DNA from: an uncultured Clostridia bacterium | Lineage (GTDB): Bacteria; Bacillota; Clostridia; Christensenellales; CALWSW01 | DNA: 13,853 bases | Assembly (NCBI GenBank): GCA_937874755.1 | Contig: CALNBC010000120.1 | Coordinates: forward strand, 1 to 13,853 | Direction: 5' to 3' | Shown here: one piece after another, positions 1 through 5,860 of the stretch | How positions within the stretch are numbered: the first letter of the stretch is position 1 | Layout of the letters: each line of letters opens with the position of its first letter | Position numbers and translations under genes: made by a program | The notes under the pieces: generated by a model | The model's input: the letters and a program-made list of their open reading frames with translations, nothing else | The model's database searches: none | What the model was told of the DNA's origin: nothing

Positions 1-317
1 GGCGTGTCTATAACAAAGAATCCATCTCCGTTTAGGGCAAAATCCAGAGGTCGGTTGGTTTGTTCGACGCTCCCCTGTTCGAAGGTGGTAACCACCCTGT
101 CAATATGCGTTCCCGTTCCCAGAGCACCGACGGTTCTATTGGTGCTGGCGCCCGGGTCATTCAGCCGCTCGATCATCATATCCCTGAAGCTGCCTGTAAT
201 GAGGGTGTCGGACTTATACCCCGTAGTTTCCACGTTGGTCAGGTTGTTGGCCAACACGTCCATGCGGTCCCTCTGAGCCAACATTCCGGTACCGGCTGTG
301 TAAAAACAACGCAACAT
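1..317 (-). CDS. Flagellar basal-body rod protein, FlgF/FlgG family (partial, C-terminus off the left edge)
   Basis: This gene encodes a distal or proximal rod subunit that is exported through the flagellar type III gate and polymerises in the periplasmic or wall-spanning rod. Only the first 105 residues are in the window. They begin MLRCFYTAGTGMLAQ and continue with LANNLTNVETTGYKSD, the N-terminal rod/hook signature. Residues about 75-105 read THIDRVVTTFEQGSVEQTN and then LDFALNGDGFFVID, the FlgF/FlgG pattern. The ATG at 317 follows the ribosome binding site GTGAGGATTAACAA. It lies about 60 bases after the SwrB-like gene and has its own perfect SigD promoter at 357-383. The N-terminus resembles Bacillus FlhO (FlgF-like), but FlgF and FlgG cannot be separated from this fragment. 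Confidence 0.93.
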   Translation of the reverse strand, partial: MLRCFYTAGTGMLAQRDRMDVLANNLTNVETTGYKSDTLITGSFRDMMIERLNDPGASTNRTVGALGTGTHIDRVVTTFEQGSVEQTNRPLDFALNGDGFFVIDT

Positions 318-356
318 TTGTTAATCCTCACAAAAACGCTGAATAGTCTAGTAGTT

Positions 357-383
357 ATATCGGCATTCAAGCGGGATACTTTA
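357..383 (-). promoter_or_regulatory. SigD/FliA (sigma-28) promoter for the FlgF/FlgG-type rod gene
   Basis: On the minus strand, TAAA occupies 383-380, a 15-base spacer 379-365, and GCCGATAT 364-357. This matches the Bacillus SigD consensus TAAA-N15-GCCGATAT at all twelve positions. The -35 element overlaps the TAA stop codon of the preceding gene. Transcription would begin near 350, leaving a leader of about 33 bases that holds the GAGG ribosome binding site of the rod gene at 317. The likely sigma factor is encoded two genes upstream. The match and geometry are seen directly; activity is inferred. Confidence 0.9.
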
Positions 384-1115
384 GCCTTGGCCGCCTGCGA
401 TGGACAATTTTTTAATTTCCATCAAGAGCGCAACCTCTTTTTGCGATGTTCCGAGTTTTTTTGCGATTTCTCTTTGCGCCATACCCTTTGCAGCGTATTC
501 CATTATGAGCTCCTTGTTGGAACTTTCCACAGCGGGGGTTGCCGGCACTGATGCGGTTTCATGCTGCATCAATTGAATCGCTGACCCTTCTGGAGTTTTC
601 TCCATCATAGAACGAGTTTGTTTTTTAGCGGATGCGTTCCTTGCAGCACTTTTCCTCGGTTGAGACTTTTGCGGGCCGATTCGCTCTGAGTTTTGCCGGG
701 CGTCCTTTTCGGATGACTTTGCTGTAATGTCGATCAGGGCGTCCTCAATCAGGGCTTTCGTGGCATCTTTTTGATTGTCAGTTAGAATTTTCGCCGCGTC
801 TTCTTCCTTTGTGGAAGCGACGCTGTTTTTCTCAACGACTGGCTCTGCTTTATTGCCTTCGGTTACATTTTCGACCTGGGTCACTTGCAGCAAGGACAAT
901 CGCGCATCTATTTCCGATTTGGATTCTTCGACGTAGAGCTCAAAACCCTTTAGCAAATCCTCGATGTCTTGATAAAGGTTGTATAGCTTTTGCTCTTTAG
1001 CGTAATTGGCTTTGTCCTTAGCTTTTATCTTTCCCGCCATTCGGGCATAGAACCAAATCGCCCCGAGGACGAGCAGGAAGACGAATAATGCAAACGAGTA
1101 ATGCGATGCGTTCAT
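381..1115 (-). CDS. SwrB-like membrane-anchored flagellar protein with C-terminal helix-turn-helix
   Basis: This 244-residue protein has one N-terminal membrane segment (about residues 5-24, rich in F, L and V). A predicted coiled coil follows (about 30-75), then a long low-complexity charged linker rich in A, K, E and S (about 80-190). The C-terminal segment at about 205-240 resembles a helix-turn-helix (MEYAAKGMAQREIAKKLGTS). The same arrangement, directly downstream of the flagellar sigma factor gene, is seen in Bacillus SwrB, which promotes assembly of the FliF/FliG base and activates the export gate. At 244 residues it is longer than Bacillus SwrB, mostly because of the linker. The ATG at 1115 follows AAGAGGTCTAAT. 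It starts 25 bases after fliA. Its identity rests on architecture and position, not on strong sequence identity. Confidence 0.62.
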   Translation of the reverse strand: MNASHYSFALFVFLLVLGAIWFYARMAGKIKAKDKANYAKEQKLYNLYQDIEDLLKGFELYVEESKSEIDARLSLLQVTQVENVTEGNKAEPVVEKNSVASTKEEDAAKILTDNQKDATKALIEDALIDITAKSSEKDARQNSERIGPQKSQPRKSAARNASAKKQTRSMMEKTPEGSAIQLMQHETASVPATPAVESSNKELIMEYAAKGMAQREIAKKLGTSQKEVALLMEIKKLSIAGGQG

Positions 1116-1140
1116 ATTAGACCTCTTAACTTCTGATTAT

Positions 1141-1887
1141 CTATTGGGAATATGCCGAATCCAGCCTCGCCCTTAAAAGCATGACTGCCTTTGAGTGTAT
1201 CTGGGAAGTCCTGGATTCTGAAACGCCAAGTATTTGTGCGATTTCCTTGAGCGTTAGTTCTTCGTAGTAATAAAGCGTGATGACAAGCCTTTCCTTCTCG
1301 GGCAGCCCTTCTATTAGCTTGCCGAGAATCTTTACCATCTCGGCGTTTTCCAGCTTGTCCTCCATGGATTCGGTGGCATCGGCGCACTCCCAAGCTTGAT
1401 TTTCGTGCGCCATTTCCTCGAAATAGAGGACGTTGAAAGTGTGGGACTTTTCCAGCGCCTTCTGGACTTCCTCAGTTTTCATGCCGAGGCTCTCGGCAAC
1501 CTCTTCTTCCGTCGGGGTATGGCCAAGCGAGCTTTCCAGCTCTGCATACGCATTGCTTATGGTCTTGATTTTCCGCCTTAGGCTTGAAGGCGCCCAATCC
1601 TGCTTTCGGATACTGTCAATTATCTCGCCGCGTATGCGCATAGAGGCGTAATATTCAAACTTGACATTTTTAGTGGTGTCGAACTTTTCTATGGCATCCA
1701 TCAGTCCGAATATGCCGCAGGAGAGCATGTCGTCGTAGGAACTGTATCCCTTATAGGTAGGCATCATCCTGAGTACCGTGCTTTTTACCAAATCTATATA
1801 GAGCAGCGTCAGCTCGTTTTTAAGCTCGGAAGTTCTCTCTTTTTGATATTTGTCCCAAAGCGCCTTGGCTTCGGCTTCCTTTACCAT
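1141..1887 (-). CDS. fliA: Flagellar RNA polymerase sigma factor FliA/SigD (sigma-28)
   Basis: This sigma-28 factor directs RNA polymerase to late flagellar, motility and chemotaxis promoters. The protein has 248 residues from the chosen ATG. Region 2 spans about residues 25-98, with SCGIFGLMDAIEKFD and then FEYYASMRIRGEIIDSIRKQ, typical of the FliA/WhiG group. Region 3 follows with SLRRKIKTISNAYAELE. Region 4 is about 185-243, with the DNA-reading helix-turn-helix LKEIAQILGVSESRTSQIHS. A longer reading frame opens at 1929, but the ATG at 1887 has the clear ribosome binding site GGAGGTG at a good distance and gives the usual family start. The gene lies 45 bases after the PilZ gene. A perfect target promoter for this factor lies two genes downstream at 357-383. 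No FlgM anti-sigma gene is in the window. Confidence 0.96.
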   Translation of the reverse strand: MVKEAEAKALWDKYQKERTSELKNELTLLYIDLVKSTVLRMMPTYKGYSSYDDMLSCGIFGLMDAIEKFDTTKNVKFEYYASMRIRGEIIDSIRKQDWAPSSLRRKIKTISNAYAELESSLGHTPTEEEVAESLGMKTEEVQKALEKSHTFNVLYFEEMAHENQAWECADATESMEDKLENAEMVKILGKLIEGLPEKERLVITLYYYEELTLKEIAQILGVSESRTSQIHSKAVMLLRARLDSAYSQ

Positions 1888-1932
1888 AGGATTGACACCT
1901 CCATTCCTCGAATTAAAACAGGTTCGCAAGCT

Positions 1933-2592
1933 TTATCTTCTCTTTAGCATCAGCGACTGCTGTTTAAAGATATACCGCCTTATATATGCCTTTTCCCTCT
2001 CACTCTGCTCCGCGAAAAGCAGCACCGTGTTGTAGAGCCCACTGTCGGGCAGCTTTTCGTAAAAGAGGACTTCGGCGTTGACAAGGATTGAGTCTGATTC
2101 TGTGAGGTTTATCCCCACAATCAGTTTGGTTCCCTTGGCAAACTTTTTGTAGCAGCAGATTTTGACGCTGTTTTCGGAGAGGTCAACCGTCTTTCCTTTG
2201 TAAAAACGGGTTTCCTCTTTGTGCTCGTCCCCTGACGTTTTGTCATTTTCATCACAAATGCTGATCGTTACACCCAGCATTATGGGCAAGCGGTAAAACT
2301 GCCTCCTCTGGGTTCTTTTCAATTCGGAGACGCGCACTACGCGGCTAAGGGCGAGTTCGCCCTCTTTATACGAATAGAGTATCCGCGCTCTAAAACTAAC
2401 GCAACCGTTCTTGCGGTGGTATAAAAATGTGAACTCGTTATCCTCAGCTCTGATGGGCATACCGTTGATCGTTGGCTGAAGCACGATAAACTCCGTGTCC
2501 GAGATAATCTCTTGAACCTTCGTGCGGACGATTCTTTTATTGACCTGGATTTCGAATACTTCGCCCAGCTCGTAATTTTCGATGGCGTTCAA
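1933..2592 (-). CDS. PilZ-domain (YcgR/DgrA-like) putative c-di-GMP flagellar regulator
   Basis: The protein has an N-terminal YcgR-type barrel (about residues 1-90) and a C-terminal PilZ domain (about 92-215). The first ligand motif is present as RRQFYR (arginines about 96, 97 and 101). The second motif, normally (D/N)xSxxG, reads DLSENS at about 137-142, so the glycine is replaced by serine. In this family c-di-GMP binding lets the protein interfere with the flagellar motor. The frame is open to a GTG at 2601, but GGAG touches that codon directly. The TTG at 2592 lies eight bases after GGAG and is preferred. This TTG overlaps the stop of a 15-codon ORF that has its own strong ribosome binding site, which suggests translational coupling. 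The gene sits between flhF and fliA, where many Clostridia first carry flhG. Confidence 0.78.
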   Translation of the reverse strand: MNAIENYELGEVFEIQVNKRIVRTKVQEIISDTEFIVLQPTINGMPIRAEDNEFTFLYHRKNGCVSFRARILYSYKEGELALSRVVRVSELKRTQRRQFYRLPIMLGVTISICDENDKTSGDEHKEETRFYKGKTVDLSENSVKICCYKKFAKGTKLIVGINLTESDSILVNAEVLFYEKLPDSGLYNTVLLFAEQSEREKAYIRRYIFKQQSLMLKRR

Positions 2593-2636
2593 AGCAAGCA
2601 CTCCATATCAAAATTCATTACGGTCGCAAATCGCAT
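2589..2636 (-). CDS. Possible 15-codon leader ORF upstream of the PilZ gene
   Basis: An ATG at 2636 is preceded by TAAGGAGATGTA, the best ribosome binding site in this intergenic stretch. It opens a 15-codon frame, MRFATVMNFDMECLL. Its TGA stop (2591-2589) overlaps the TTG start of the PilZ gene (2592-2590) as TTGA, the layout of translationally coupled genes. It may be a leader peptide that delivers ribosomes to the weakly initiated PilZ gene. It could also be the relic of an older in-frame start lost to an indel. No family match is recognised. Confidence 0.3.
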   Translation of the reverse strand: MRFATVMNFDMECLL

Positions 2637-2677
2637 TACATCTCCTTATGTTGTAGCAACGATGCGCAGGGGTAGCG

Positions 2678-3808
2678 TTAGTGGGGCGAATTGTCGCCAA
2701 TGATGCTGCCCGCTAGCTTTTGCGTATCTGCTTCCCGGATATCCTCAGGCACGTTTTGCCCCACGGTAACGTAAGCGAGCCTTTTTTTGGAGTATTCGAC
2801 TATATTCAACACGTTGCCCGGGAACTCGATTTCGTCTAGCTTGGTGATGATGAGCTTGTAGTCTTCTATGAAGGAATAATTCTCAATAAGCTCCTTGCAT
2901 GACTTTTTGCTCGTGGATACGCTCAGCACCAGAAACACCTCGCTGGCTTTGGTCAGTTTGATTAGACCGCCCAGTTCTTTTTGATACTCTCTATCCCTCG
3001 CGCTTTTGCCCGCAGTGTCGACCAGAACGACATCCCTGTCGGCAAGGGTCTTTATTGCGGTTTCGACGTCTTCTTCACTGTACGCCATGATGAGCGGTAT
3101 TTCCATCAAATCCGCAAATATGCGGATATGCTCCATCGCGCCTATGCGGTAAGTATCGGTATTGACGATGCCCACTCTTAAGTTCGCCGTAAACTTCAGC
3201 ATACCTGCCAGCTTCGCCACGGTCGTGGTCTTGCCGGCGCCTGTCGATCCGGCAAAAAGCAACACGTTTTGCTCGAGTTTCTTCAGCTTTAGCGGATACG
3301 GCTCGCCTAGTCGGTCGAGTACCAGCTGCCGTGCGACCGCCCTTGCGTCGAGTACCTTTTGCGCCGTAATCGCTTGTGCTTTATCGGCGATTTCTTTCGC
3401 CAGCTCTTCGCTTACGTCCCGCTCGACAAGCGACTTATAAATACGTTGAACCTCCAAAGAGTAACGCGGCTCGGCTTCCGCCGCAATGCGCGATTTTTCC
3501 GTAAGCTGTTTGACAAGCTCCTTTATCTCGAGCAATTGTTTGGCCTGCTCGCTACCAAAAGTGCCTTCCTCCTTGTGGGCGGGAGTGGCCTCCGCCTTTT
3601 GGGCATTTTCTTTATTCGAATCCTGCGATATAGGGCGGTACGGGTCATACGCGGCGACAACTTGTACCTGCTTCTTTTTAAAATAGCCTGTAATGCCTTT
3701 GCGGCGCACGAATTTTTGCTCGAGTATAACGGCTTCGGGACCCATTTCCTCGCTGATTTTGCGCATTGCGTCCTGCATGTTATCGGCTAAGAACCGTTTG
3801 ACAATCAT
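2678..3808 (-). CDS. flhF: Flagellar SRP-type GTPase FlhF
   Basis: FlhF is an SRP-family GTPase that acts at the membrane in placement and assembly of the flagellar base. The 376-residue protein has an N-terminal basic B domain (about 1-110, with a charged linker at 60-90), an N domain (about 115-175) and the GTPase G domain (about 180-376). Motifs seen are the P-loop GSTGAGKT (187-194), NTDTYRIGA (216-224), DTAGKS (264-269, where SRP GTPases usually have DTAGR), TKLD (322-325) and the closing GQNVPEDI (350-357). The ATG at 3808 follows the flhA stop with one base between, preceded by GGTGGTGAG, so the two genes are probably translationally coupled. The partner gene flhG, often next, is absent; a PilZ gene follows after a 76-85 base gap. 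Confidence 0.96.
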   Translation of the reverse strand: MIVKRFLADNMQDAMRKISEEMGPEAVILEQKFVRRKGITGYFKKKQVQVVAAYDPYRPISQDSNKENAQKAEATPAHKEEGTFGSEQAKQLLEIKELVKQLTEKSRIAAEAEPRYSLEVQRIYKSLVERDVSEELAKEIADKAQAITAQKVLDARAVARQLVLDRLGEPYPLKLKKLEQNVLLFAGSTGAGKTTTVAKLAGMLKFTANLRVGIVNTDTYRIGAMEHIRIFADLMEIPLIMAYSEEDVETAIKTLADRDVVLVDTAGKSARDREYQKELGGLIKLTKASEVFLVLSVSTSKKSCKELIENYSFIEDYKLIITKLDEIEFPGNVLNIVEYSKKRLAYVTVGQNVPEDIREADTQKLAGSIIGDNSPH

Positions 3809-3809
3809 T

Positions 3810-4805
3810 CTATATGCTCACCACCCAGTCCGAGGTAATCTTGACATCCTGTTCCAGCTCATTATAGGAAAGTACCACCAAATCGGGGGTCACCTGCGTA
3901 GATATCTGCTTCATCTGCCTGCGTATCTGGGGGGCGGTCAGCATAATAGGAGTAATCCCGAGGTTCATCGCACTCTCCACCGCCCTTTTGATGCCGCCGA
4001 GCAGCTTGTGTATCTGGGATGGCTCCAAAGCGGCGTATACGCCCTGGTCAGTCTGCCTAAGGCTACCGATTATCGCCTTTTCGGTGTCTGGACTTACGGT
4101 TATTACTCTGGCTTCACCGGTAGGGATAAAGTTTTTGGTGATGGCTCGGCGAAGCTTCTGGCGCACCTGCTCTGTGAGTACGTCCGTATCCTTTGTTATC
4201 GTTCCATAATCCGCCATTATCTCGAGTATTGAACCAATGTCGCGTATGGAAATACCCTCTCTAAGGAGGTTCGCAAGCACCTTTTGCACCTCGCCTATGG
4301 AGAACATCTTCGGCACGACCTCTTCAACTAGGGCCGGCTGCTGACTCTTGAGGTTATTTAGGATGGTCTGCACCTGTTGCCTGCCGAGGAGCTCGTCGGC
4401 GTGGCGCTTGATTACCTCCATGAGGTGGGTGGATATGACGGAGGGTACGTCTATTGTCGTATAGCCAAGCAGTTCCGCCTTTTCGCGGTTCGCAGCGGAA
4501 ATCCAAAGCGCAGGCAGACCGAAGGCGGGTTCGACGGTCTCGATTCCGTCGATTTGCTCATCGACATCGTCCGGCTTAAGTGCGAGGAAATGGTCGGGCA
4601 TGGCTTCGCCCCGGGCGACCTCCAGCCCTTTAATCTTGATGACGTATTGCCTGATGCCGAGCTGGACATTGTCCCTCAACCTCACTATGGGAACGATTAT
4701 ACCGAGGTCGAGGGCGCATTGCCGTCTGACCATAATTATGCGGTCTAGCAGGTCTCCGCCCTGGGAAGCGTCCACCAGCGACAGCAAACCGTATCCGAAC
4801 TCCAT
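3810..4805 (-). CDS. flhA: FlhA, C-terminal cytosolic part, frameshifted from the N-terminal part
   Basis: These 331 codons encode nearly all of the cytosolic domain of the export-gate protein FlhA, which docks chaperone-substrate complexes. It begins EFGYGLLSLVD and continues GGDLLDRIIMVRRQ, the conserved opening of this domain. It ends ELEQDVKITSDWVVSI, a normal FlhA C-terminus, so the 3' half is intact. The frame is -1 relative to the N-terminal half. The only ATG near its start (4805) has GAG directly against it and no usable ribosome binding site, so independent translation is doubtful. In this frame the sequence is open back to a TGA at 4865-4863. The conserved LLxVDP stretch expected just before IE-EFGYG is missing, replaced by one arm of the inverted repeat at 4812-4902. 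I read this as the second half of a single broken flhA rather than as a separate gene. Confidence 0.88.
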   Translation of the reverse strand: MEFGYGLLSLVDASQGGDLLDRIIMVRRQCALDLGIIVPIVRLRDNVQLGIRQYVIKIKGLEVARGEAMPDHFLALKPDDVDEQIDGIETVEPAFGLPALWISAANREKAELLGYTTIDVPSVISTHLMEVIKRHADELLGRQQVQTILNNLKSQQPALVEEVVPKMFSIGEVQKVLANLLREGISIRDIGSILEIMADYGTITKDTDVLTEQVRQKLRRAITKNFIPTGEARVITVSPDTEKAIIGSLRQTDQGVYAALEPSQIHKLLGGIKRAVESAMNLGITPIMLTAPQIRRQMKQISTQVTPDLVVLSYNELEQDVKITSDWVVSI

Positions 4806-5860
4806 CTCGATAAGAGCAGATTCAGGACACCGCAGAAACCGTCGCTCTCCGGTTTGCGTTTTTCAGCGGCGACGGTTTCTGCGGTGTCCTGAATCTGCTC
4901 TTCCTGAATTTTCTTTTCGTCCTTCGACCTGTAATAGCCCCACAATGCTACCGATGCTGCTATCAGCAATATAGGAATAGTGGGAAGCCCCGGAATAAAG
5001 CTCAATACCGCGAGCATTCCAGCTAGCACGTAAAACACGAGCGTTTTCTGGTTGAACATCTGGCGCATGACGTCCCGCCCAAAGCCTTCCTTCGTGGATG
5101 AGCGGGTGACGATTATGCCCGTCGCCGTGGAAACGAGCAACGCCGAAATCTGGCTGCATATCCCATTGCCTATAGTTGCGACAATATACACTCTTACCAC
5201 TTCTTCGAAGCTCATGACCTGACCGCCCACTCCCAGAAGACCTATGAGTATGCCGCCGATTATATTGATAAAAGTTATAATTATGCCCATTATGGAGTCG
5301 CCCTTGACGAACTTCGAAGCGCCGTCCATCGAACCGTAAAAATTCGCTTCCTCCTGAACCTCTTGCCTGCGTTCCTTGGCTTGGCTTTCGTTGATTATGC
5401 CCGAGCTTAAGTCCGCGTCGATCGCCATCTGTTTGCCCGGCATTGCGTCCAGCGTGAAGCGCGCAGATACTTCGGCGACTCGCTCTGAGCCCTTTGTGAT
5501 GACTATGAACTGCATGATGACAATGATGAAGAATATGACCAGCCCCACGACTATGTTATCCCCCACCACAAAAGTGCCAAAGGCTTTTATCACCTGTCCA
5601 GCGTCGCCCGAGTTGCCGAGGATAAGGCGGGTTGCGGCTATGTTCAGCGCCATTCTAAAGAGCGTGATGATAAGCAGCACTGTGGGATAGGTCGAAAAAT
5701 CCAGCGTCTTTTTTACGTATAGAGTTATCAGCACTATCATCAAAGAGCCGGCGATGTTGAGTATCAGGAAAAAATCCATCAGTACCACCGGAAGCGGCAC
5801 GATAATCAGCAGCACTATAACGAGCACTGCTACCGCAACGGATACATCTGAAAACTTCAA
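4745..5860 (-). CDS. flhA: FlhA, N-terminal membrane part, ending out of frame
   Basis: This part encodes the membrane domain of FlhA, the proton-driven export-gate subunit. From the TTG at 5860 it is 371 codons, with homology only to about residue 338. Several hydrophobic segments cover about 6-28, 30-49, 58-80, 103-122, 190-210, 225-250 and 274-307. FHIPEP-family signatures are present: RMALNIAATRLIL (69-81), GSERVAEVSARF (124-135) and LDAMPGKQMAIDADL (137-151). The last 33 residues (from DGFCGV, rich in Cys and Trp) are out of frame and non-native. The TTG start overlaps the flhB stop (TATTGA) and has CAGGGAG seven bases upstream; the family start KFSDVSVA supports it. The break lies in the linker before the cytosolic domain, at the 34-bp inverted repeat. 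The protein as read would lack the cytosolic domain. Confidence 0.88.
   Translation of the reverse strand: MKFSDVSVAVAVLVIVLLIIVPLPVVLMDFFLILNIAGSLMIVLITLYVKKTLDFSTYPTVLLIITLFRMALNIAATRLILGNSGDAGQVIKAFGTFVVGDNIVVGLVIFFIIVIMQFIVITKGSERVAEVSARFTLDAMPGKQMAIDADLSSGIINESQAKERRQEVQEEANFYGSMDGASKFVKGDSIMGIIITFINIIGGILIGLLGVGGQVMSFEEVVRVYIVATIGNGICSQISALLVSTATGIIVTRSSTKEGFGRDVMRQMFNQKTLVFYVLAGMLAVLSFIPGLPTIPILLIAASVALWGYYRSKDEKKIQEEQIQDTAETVAAEKRKPESDGFCGVLNLLLSRWSSDTVCCRWWTLPRAETC
4812..4902. repeat. Perfect 34-bp inverted repeat with 23-bp spacer at the flhA frameshift
   Basis: The arms 4812-4845 and 4869-4902 are exact reverse complements over all 34 bases. The spacer is 4846-4868. The flanking bases 4811/4903 and 4846/4868 do not pair, so the ends are sharp. 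The arm at 4869-4902 encodes FlhA linker residues of about 320-332 in the correct frame. The arm at 4812-4845 lies where conserved FlhA codons should be, so it looks like the copy. Between the last codon of the PE motif and the codons for IEMEF there are 35 bases (4846-4812), not a multiple of three. This fits copying of one arm from the other by a foldback template switch. Confidence 0.97.

Noticed and set aside
60..551. 163-codon plus-strand frame and other long plus-strand frames across the window
   Set aside because: They lie opposite recognised minus-strand genes, lack ribosome binding sites, and their products look like reverse-strand translations.
1888..1929. Longer fliA start at 1929
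   Set aside because: The extra 14 residues are not FliA-like, and the GGAGGTG ribosome binding site points to the ATG at 1887.
3380..3392. Second GCCGATAA on the minus strand inside flhF
   Set aside because: It encodes Ala-Asp-Lys in a conserved helical part of the gene, and there is no -35 match at the right distance.
3779..3788. GCCGATAA on the minus strand inside flhF, resembling a SigD -10 box
   Set aside because: It encodes Leu-Ala-Asp-Asn at the FlhF N-terminus, and no TAAA lies about 15 bases upstream.
4803..4902. Programmed ribosomal frameshift signal in flhA
   Set aside because: The A-run lies in the loop between the two arms, so the stem is not downstream of the slip site. FlhA is not known to use programmed frameshifting, and a copied arm replacing conserved codons is a simpler explanation.
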